DNA of 47,608 nt, taken from assembly GCA_905479745.1 (NCBI GenBank), contig CAJQNO010000049.1, positions 1 through 47,608 of the forward strand, in the 5' to 3' direction. Position 1 is the first letter of the stretch, and every line of letters starts with the position of its first letter. Below the pieces are notes generated by a model. It was not told the DNA's origin. It did not search any database and worked only from the letters and a program-made list of their open reading frames with translations. The translations under genes and the position numbers were made by a program. Of the stretch, positions 43,304 to 47,608 are shown piece by piece. This DNA comes from an uncultured Flavobacteriaceae bacterium. Lineage in GTDB: Bacteria > Bacteroidota > Bacteroidia > Flavobacteriales > Flavobacteriaceae.

Positions 43304-44125
43304 ATGCAAACGATAGACACCTCCATTATTATTAGTACGTATAATTCGCCGGCATGGCTGGAAAAAGTACTTTATGGGTATAACAACCAAAGCTACCGTA
43401 TGTTCGAGATCGTGATCGCAGATGATGGTTCGGGTGAGGAAACAAAGGCGCTTATTGAGAGAATGAACGAGGAGGTTTTTTATCCTATCGTCCATGTATG
43501 GCACGAAGACAACGGATTTCAGAAGTCGCAGATCCTTAACAAGGCTATTTTAAAATGCTCCACCCCTTATATAATTATGAGCGACGGGGATTGCATCCCG
43601 CGTAAGGATTTTGTCGAACAACATGTAAAGTACAGGGAAAAAGGATATTTTCTGTCTGGAGGTTATTTTATGTTACCCATGAACATCTCCGAGGCGATTA
43701 GCAGAGATACAATTTATTCTGAAGAATGTTTCGACCTAAGGTGGCTCAAAAAACACGGTCTGAAATCTTCTTTTAAAAACAACAAGCTAAATTCAGGCCC
43801 CTTTAAAGCAGCTGTCCTCAATGCGGTCACTCCTACCAATGCCAGCTGGAACGGGCATAATGCCAGTGGCTGGAAGGAAGACATTTTGGCTGTGAACGGA
43901 TTTGATGAACGCATGCAGTATGGCGGGCAGGATCGTGAATTAGGGGAGCGGCTTGTAAATTATGGCCTTAAGAGTAAGCAAATACGGTATAACGCTGTGG
44001 TGATCCATCTGGACCACCCACGCGGATATAAGAACCAGCAATCCATCGATAAGAACCGCGCCATCCGGAAAGAGACCCGGGAAAAGAAATTAGAACGAAC
44101 CCCTTTCGGGATCAAAAAAGATTAG
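43304..44125 (+). CDS. Family 2 glycosyltransferase with galactosyltransferase-type C-terminal domain
   Basis: A GT-A enzyme of 273 residues. The N-terminal half has TSIIISTYNSPAWLEKVL, VIADDGSGEETKALI and the metal site IIMSDGDCIPRKDF. The C-terminal part has VNGFDERMQYGGQDRELGERL, which matches the glyco_transf_7C domain of chondroitin-polymerase-like enzymes. The true start is ATG 43304; an in-frame TTG at 43262 would read through the divergent gene's start and promoter. The stop interlocks with that of the methyltransferase gene. Confidence 0.88.
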   Translation: MQTIDTSIIISTYNSPAWLEKVLYGYNNQSYRMFEIVIADDGSGEETKALIERMNEEVFYPIVHVWHEDNGFQKSQILNKAILKCSTPYIIMSDGDCIPRKDFVEQHVKYREKGYFLSGGYFMLPMNISEAISRDTIYSEECFDLRWLKKHGLKSSFKNNKLNSGPFKAAVLNAVTPTNASWNGHNASGWKEDILAVNGFDERMQYGGQDRELGERLVNYGLKSKQIRYNAVVIHLDHPRGYKNQQSIDKNRAIRKETREKKLERTPFGIKKD

Positions 44126-44703
44126 ATCTTTTTATATACCCCGATCTTCCAATAACGTAGTTCTTCATTGGTGGTAACCGTGGTGAAAGCAAGTTCTTTC
44201 AAACCTTTATTCTTTTTAAAATATTCCCAGCAACCAGTACCTTCCCTGTAAATCGAAATAATCAGCACCCCGTTTTCATTGAGGTGGCCCAGCATCCTGT
44301 CTAACACATTCTGCTTTTCGGAATCATGGATATAATAAAAGGCTTCGTTGAAGACTATCGCATCGAAATTCCGTTGAGGTTTAAACGTGATAGCATCGGC
44401 GGCGAGGAATTCCGACTTAGGAAATTTTTTTCCTCTGGCTTTGTCTATCGATACTTTCGAAAAATCAATACCCAGAAAATAGCTGTATTCCAGGTCTTCC
44501 ATTCGAAGATTTAACACGCCATCACCACAACCAATATCCAGGATAGCCGGATTCGCCGGGGCGTATTCAGCAATAAAACTAACGATCTGGCGATATCTCG
44601 CAACCTCCTTCTCACTTTGTAAACTATTCCAACGCCCGCTTTTATACTGTTTATTCCAGCGTACCTTACGTCTCCAGTGATGAAATTTATCAAGTAAGTT
44701 CAT
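44122..44703 (-). CDS. SAM-dependent methyltransferase
   Basis: A class I methyltransferase of 193 residues. Motif I is PAILDIGCGDGVLNLRM (about 54-70), with the acidic residue ending strand 2 in FLGIDFSKVS, and FDAIVFNEAFYYI as motif post-I/II. The N-terminal HHWRRKVRWNKQYKSGRW is basic. Within this locus it may O-methylate a core sugar, but the substrate is not apparent. It begins 1 base after the heptosyltransferase-like gene, so they form an operon. Confidence 0.85.
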   Translation of the reverse strand: MNLLDKFHHWRRKVRWNKQYKSGRWNSLQSEKEVARYRQIVSFIAEYAPANPAILDIGCGDGVLNLRMEDLEYSYFLGIDFSKVSIDKARGKKFPKSEFLAADAITFKPQRNFDAIVFNEAFYYIHDSEKQNVLDRMLGHLNENGVLIISIYREGTGCWEYFKKNKGLKELAFTTVTTNEELRYWKIGVYKKI

Positions 44704-44704
44704 T

Positions 44705-45784
44705 TTATTTTCGAGAATCTGCCAAATGCCCGTCCAGAAAGGGTTTTAGTTTGTGCAGTATCATTTCGGGCGTGAGTTCATGATACAACGCATCCGGATC
44801 TTCTTCAATTTTCCTGCGTTCCTCCAGGGTAAAGCTACTAAATAGATCCGGTTTTTCTTCCAGTAAATGCACCGAATCGTGGGTGACTCCATCCTCAAAG
44901 CTCGACCAGTGCTCTTTGTTTACGTAGGGGGAGTAGATTGTAAAGGTCGGCCTGTTCAAGGCCTTGGCGATATGCACGCTCCCACCTTCATTAGCCACAA
45001 GCATATCGCAATGATTGATAAGTTTAATAAATCCTCGAATGGAATCTTCATAGATATCGAGATTAATTTGATCTTTTCCGCGGCAAAGTTCATAGATCTT
45101 CATAGCCTCCGGTTTTTGATGCGGAGCATAATTGAAGAGCAAGGTGACATTAAAATGATCGGTAATATAATTAATGAGTTCCGCTATATACTCGTAGGGC
45201 ATAGACTTCTGTGGGGTGCTTCCCAGAACTCCCAGCATGATCACCGGGGTATCAATATGAGCCACGGGGTTGTAGGCTTTCTCTTCGGGAGTTAAATAGA
45301 TCTTTGGTACATAATCCGGCATTTCCAGAGGAAAAACCGAATGTACCAGATTGATCCTGTCTTCTATAGCCTTTCCACAATTCCTGGAGCGCTTTTCAAG
45401 CAAATTCACCGGGTGTGAATAGAATGGGAGCTTCAACTTCTTGTGGGCGCGTTTAAAACCTATTCGATATTCGGCCCGACTCGACAAGCAGATCATCCTA
45501 CTCTGGAATTTCGAATAAGGATCGAAGATGATATTGTAATCTGTCTTCCGGATCTTTCGCATGGTCTTCAGCAATCGAGGGATCTTTTTAAGTTCCTTCT
45601 CTTTTACCCGTATGATCTCGTCTATATTCGGGTTATTTTCAAGAACCCCACTGGTATAATCGTATACAAAATAGGTGACATGACTTTTTGGGAAGACTCT
45701 TTTTATGTTGTTTGCAATCACCGAACTGATGAGCACGTCACCAATTCTTTTGTTTTGAATAACAAGTATTTTCGTAGGTTGCAT
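44705..45784 (-). CDS. Heptosyltransferase-like GT9 glycosyltransferase
   Basis: A GT-B protein of 359 residues in family 9, which includes LPS heptosyltransferases WaaC/WaaF. It starts KILVIQNKRIGDVLISSVIA, and the nucleotide-binding domain shows VIMLGVLGSTPQKSMP and the late HCDMLVANEGGSVHIAKAL, which is the family's substrate-binding signature. Expected to add a heptose-like sugar to the inner core. Upstream ATACTTTG (45793-45800, minus strand) is an imperfect -7 box 8 bases before the ATG. Divergent from the kinase gene. Confidence 0.9.
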   Translation of the reverse strand: MQPTKILVIQNKRIGDVLISSVIANNIKRVFPKSHVTYFVYDYTSGVLENNPNIDEIIRVKEKELKKIPRLLKTMRKIRKTDYNIIFDPYSKFQSRMICLSSRAEYRIGFKRAHKKLKLPFYSHPVNLLEKRSRNCGKAIEDRINLVHSVFPLEMPDYVPKIYLTPEEKAYNPVAHIDTPVIMLGVLGSTPQKSMPYEYIAELINYITDHFNVTLLFNYAPHQKPEAMKIYELCRGKDQINLDIYEDSIRGFIKLINHCDMLVANEGGSVHIAKALNRPTFTIYSPYVNKEHWSSFEDGVTHDSVHLLEEKPDLFSSFTLEERRKIEEDPDALYHELTPEMILHKLKPFLDGHLADSRK

Positions 45785-45829
45785 TACCTTCGCAAAGTAT
45801 CTCTTTTTTTGAAGTTATTAAAATTAATC

Positions 45830-46588
45830 ATGGCCAAAACCCTTGTGCTACATCCCGATCATAAAGCTAACAAAGCTCAATTTGAAGAGGCGATCAATGG
45901 ATTTGAGGCAAATAAGGATTTTGTTACCAAAGGCGACCGAAATACCATCAAAAAAGTAAGTGTAGATGGTAATACTTATGTAATTAAGAAATTCAAGACC
46001 CCGGGATTTTTTCAAGGCCTGGTATATAGATTCCTTCGGAAAAGTAAAGCACGCAGATCCTTCGAATATGCATCGCGATTAATCGAACTGGGAATCAACA
46101 CCCCACATCCGGTGTGTTACTCCGAAACATTTTCAGTAGGTTTAAAAGAGAGCTATTACGTTTGTAAGCACCTTGAATACGACTTCGATTTCCGGGTGCT
46201 GAATCACAATCCCAAATGGCCGAACCGCGACGAGATCCTCAGGCAGGTGGCAGCCTTCACATATCGTCTACATGAGAACAAGGTTAACTTTCTGGATCAT
46301 TCTCCCGGGAATACACTAATTGTGGAGAAAGGTAAGGGTGCTTACGACTTCTATCTTATCGATCTGAACAGAATGAAGTTCGAATCTATGTCTTTCGAAA
46401 AGCGTATGCGTAATTTCAGGAGACTGTGGTTGTCTAAGCACATGATCAACATCATGGCAGATACCTATGCGAAGCTATCAAACAATACTTTCGAACTCAC
46501 ACATTCACTTATGACCCGTTACAGCAGGGCTTTTCAGAAAAAGGTAAATGCTAAGAAGGTGAGGCGAAGACGCAGAAACTCCGGCTAA
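45830..46588 (+). CDS. WaaP/InaA-type lipopolysaccharide kinase
   Basis: A protein-kinase-like enzyme of 252 residues that in related systems phosphorylates heptose or Kdo of the LPS inner core. The ATP-binding lysine is in NTYVIKKFKTPGFF (Lys53/54), the catalytic loop is VNFLDHSPGNTLIV with Asp156 and Asn161, and the metal-binding Asp178 is in FYLIDLNRMKF. The C-terminus is strongly basic (KVRRRRRNSG). The open frame continues upstream to 45443 but that part is antisense to the heptosyltransferase gene; ATG 45830 gives the natural start. Confidence 0.88.
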   Translation: MAKTLVLHPDHKANKAQFEEAINGFEANKDFVTKGDRNTIKKVSVDGNTYVIKKFKTPGFFQGLVYRFLRKSKARRSFEYASRLIELGINTPHPVCYSETFSVGLKESYYVCKHLEYDFDFRVLNHNPKWPNRDEILRQVAAFTYRLHENKVNFLDHSPGNTLIVEKGKGAYDFYLIDLNRMKFESMSFEKRMRNFRRLWLSKHMINIMADTYAKLSNNTFELTHSLMTRYSRAFQKKVNAKKVRRRRRNSG

Positions 46589-46665
46589 CAAAATTTAAAT
46601 TTATATCCAGCTGTGTACGCCTGCTATGGTTGGCTAAATTTTATTCTTACTGAAGTTGCTTATCA

Positions 46666-47481
46666 CTACACCGATACATTGTATTCGCGCAGCGCATCAT
46701 TTAGCGAGGTTTTCTTATTGGTACTTTCCTTTCGGGTGCCAATGATAAGGGCACAAGGTACATTGTACTCTCCCGCCGGAAATTTCTTGGCATAACTCCC
46801 CGGGATCACCACAGATCTTGCCGGAACACGTCCCTTCATTTCAACAGGTTCATCTCCGGTAACATCGATGATCTTTGTAGAGGCAGTAAGTACCACGTTT
46901 GCTCCTAAAACTGCTTCCGTCTCCACCCGAACTCCTTCTACAACAATACAACGGGAACCGATAAAGCAATTATCCTCAATGATTACGGGCGCCGCCTGTA
47001 AGGGCTCCAATACACCGCCAATACCCACACCACCGCTGAGGTGAACATTCTTACCAATCTGCGCGCAGCTACCTACTGTGGCCCAGGTATCTACCATGGT
47101 CCCTTCGTCTACATAAGCTCCAATATTCACATAGCTTGGCATAAGGATCACACCTTTAGATATATAGGCGCCATGTCGTGCCACTGCATTGGGAACTACC
47201 CGAACTCCTTTTTCCTTATAGCCCGTTTTTAGCGGGATCTTATCGTGATATTCGAAGATCCCTGCTTCGGAAGTCTCCATTTTTTCAATAGGAAAATAAA
47301 GTACGATCGCCTTTTTCACCCACTCGTTTACCTGCCAGCCATCGGCCGTTGGTTCGGCACATCTCAATTTACCTGCATCGCAGAAGTTCACTACTTCGCG
47401 AATGGCATTTTTGGTATCTGTTTCGTTGAGGAGGGAGCGGTCGTCCCAGGCTTTTTCAATGCGTTCCTTAAGCTCTTTCAT
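46666..47481 (-). CDS. dapD: Tetrahydrodipicolinate N-succinyltransferase
   Basis: DapD transfers succinyl from succinyl-CoA to tetrahydrodipicolinate in the succinylase branch of diaminopimelate and lysine synthesis. The 271-residue protein has the N-terminal helical domain, VRVVPNAVARHGAYISKGVI, and a left-handed hexapeptide-repeat helix including MPSYVNIGAYVDEGTMVDTW, VHLSGGVGIGGVLEP and VIIEDNCFIGSRCIVVEGV. The length matches the family. ATG 47481 is used; the upstream TTG at 47502 belongs to the promoter box. lysA is elsewhere in the window. Confidence 0.96.
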   Translation of the reverse strand: MKELKERIEKAWDDRSLLNETDTKNAIREVVNFCDAGKLRCAEPTADGWQVNEWVKKAIVLYFPIEKMETSEAGIFEYHDKIPLKTGYKEKGVRVVPNAVARHGAYISKGVILMPSYVNIGAYVDEGTMVDTWATVGSCAQIGKNVHLSGGVGIGGVLEPLQAAPVIIEDNCFIGSRCIVVEGVRVETEAVLGANVVLTASTKIIDVTGDEPVEMKGRVPARSVVIPGSYAKKFPAGEYNVPCALIIGTRKESTNKKTSLNDALREYNVSV

Positions 47482-47499
47482 GGGTCTTTTTAATTTCCA

Positions 47500-47507
47500 C
47501 AAAGATA
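47500..47507 (-). promoter_or_regulatory. -7 promoter box of dapD
   Basis: TATCTTTG on the minus strand matches TAnnTTTG exactly, 18 bases before the dapD ATG. It shares a 94-base divergent gap with the ruvX promoter. Confidence 0.55.
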
Positions 47508-47534
47508 AGCCCTGTGGTTAAATTGAATGTAATT

Positions 47535-47567
47535 TTTAGCATACTATTTAACAAATCGGTATTTTTG
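47535..47567 (+). promoter_or_regulatory. Promoter of ruvX
   Basis: TTTA at 47535-47538, a 21-base spacer and TATTTTTG at 47560-47567 form a Bacteroidota-type promoter. ATG 47576 follows after eight bases. Confidence 0.55.
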
Positions 47568-47575
47568 CGCACTGA

Positions 47576-47608
47576 ATGGGACGCATACTGGCAATAGACT
47601 ATGGTACA
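47576..47608 (+). CDS. ruvX: Holliday junction resolvase-like RuvX/YqgF, 5' end only
   Basis: Eleven codons before the window ends read MGRILAIDYGT, which is the classic N-terminus of RuvX/YqgF, an RNase H-fold protein; the Asp is the first catalytic residue. Members act in 16S rRNA end processing and possibly on Holliday junctions. The gene is cut by the window edge, not truncated biologically as far as can be seen. Confidence 0.85.
   Translation, partial: MGRILAIDYGT

Noticed and set aside
45443-45829. Upstream extension of the kinase open frame by 129 codons
   Set aside because: It lies antisense to the heptosyltransferase gene and lacks family similarity; ATG 45830 matches the natural start of the kinase.

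Overview
The window reads as an ordinary chromosomal stretch of a bacterium of the family Flavobacteriaceae (phylum Bacteroidota). Three things point there. The promoters carry the Bacteroidota -7 element TAnnTTTG, sometimes with a TTTG-like -33 element. Two secreted proteins end in type IX secretion (T9SS) sorting domains, one type A (S8 peptidase) and one type B (large repeat protein). The gene complement and neighbourhoods are also typical: pyrG next to yidC, a GH3-auxin family protein, DUF922 and DUF3820 proteins, a PagL-like deacylase. Coding density is very high and no intergenic gap exceeds about 200 bases. I see no insertion sequence, prophage, CRISPR array, tRNA or rRNA.

Layout. Bases 65-13111 (+): guaA, a LysM/periplasmic-binding protein, an OsmC protein, DUF922 and DUF3820 genes, pyrG, yidC, a YwqK/MORN-type secreted protein, mnmA, a T9SS subtilase and a nitronate-monooxygenase-type flavoprotein. 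Bases 13108-18674 (-): a tight five-gene run (DUF1572, VOC, SRPBCC, GH3 beta-glucosidase, small secreted protein) preceded by lysA. Bases 18832-25421 (mixed strands): sucC, a small secreted protein, a TerB-like protein, a DUF2254 membrane protein, hsp20, rluF and a GH3-auxin-family enzyme. Bases 25445-32994 (-): an HExxH protein, uvrB, a zinc-ribbon membrane protein, a T9SS type B giant and a two-gene ABC exporter. Bases 33095-38381: a PagL-like lipid A deacylase (+), then a nucleoid-associated protein, a pRiA4b ORF-3-like protein, heme A synthase and CCA tRNA nucleotidyltransferase (-).

Bases 38442-46588 hold the most coherent block: a lipopolysaccharide-core-type locus with five glycosyltransferases of GT2 and GT4 type, a heptosyltransferase-like GT9, a NodB-type deacetylase, a methyltransferase and a WaaP/InaA-type kinase. 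tsaC is attached to one end. dapD (-) and the first 11 codons of ruvX (+) close the window.

The signals worth a second look are regulatory and architectural, not a new defence or mobile system. Many starts sit only 3-8 bases after a -7 box, which predicts leaderless transcripts. One divergent glycosyltransferase pair packs both -7 boxes into 36 bases. One -7 box begins with the stop codon of the upstream gene. One terminator runs directly into the next promoter. Three convergent gene pairs overlap by exactly four bases through interlocked stop codons. A perfect 15-base palindrome lies upstream of a small secreted protein of unknown function. I did not find convincing evidence for an undescribed multi-gene system.
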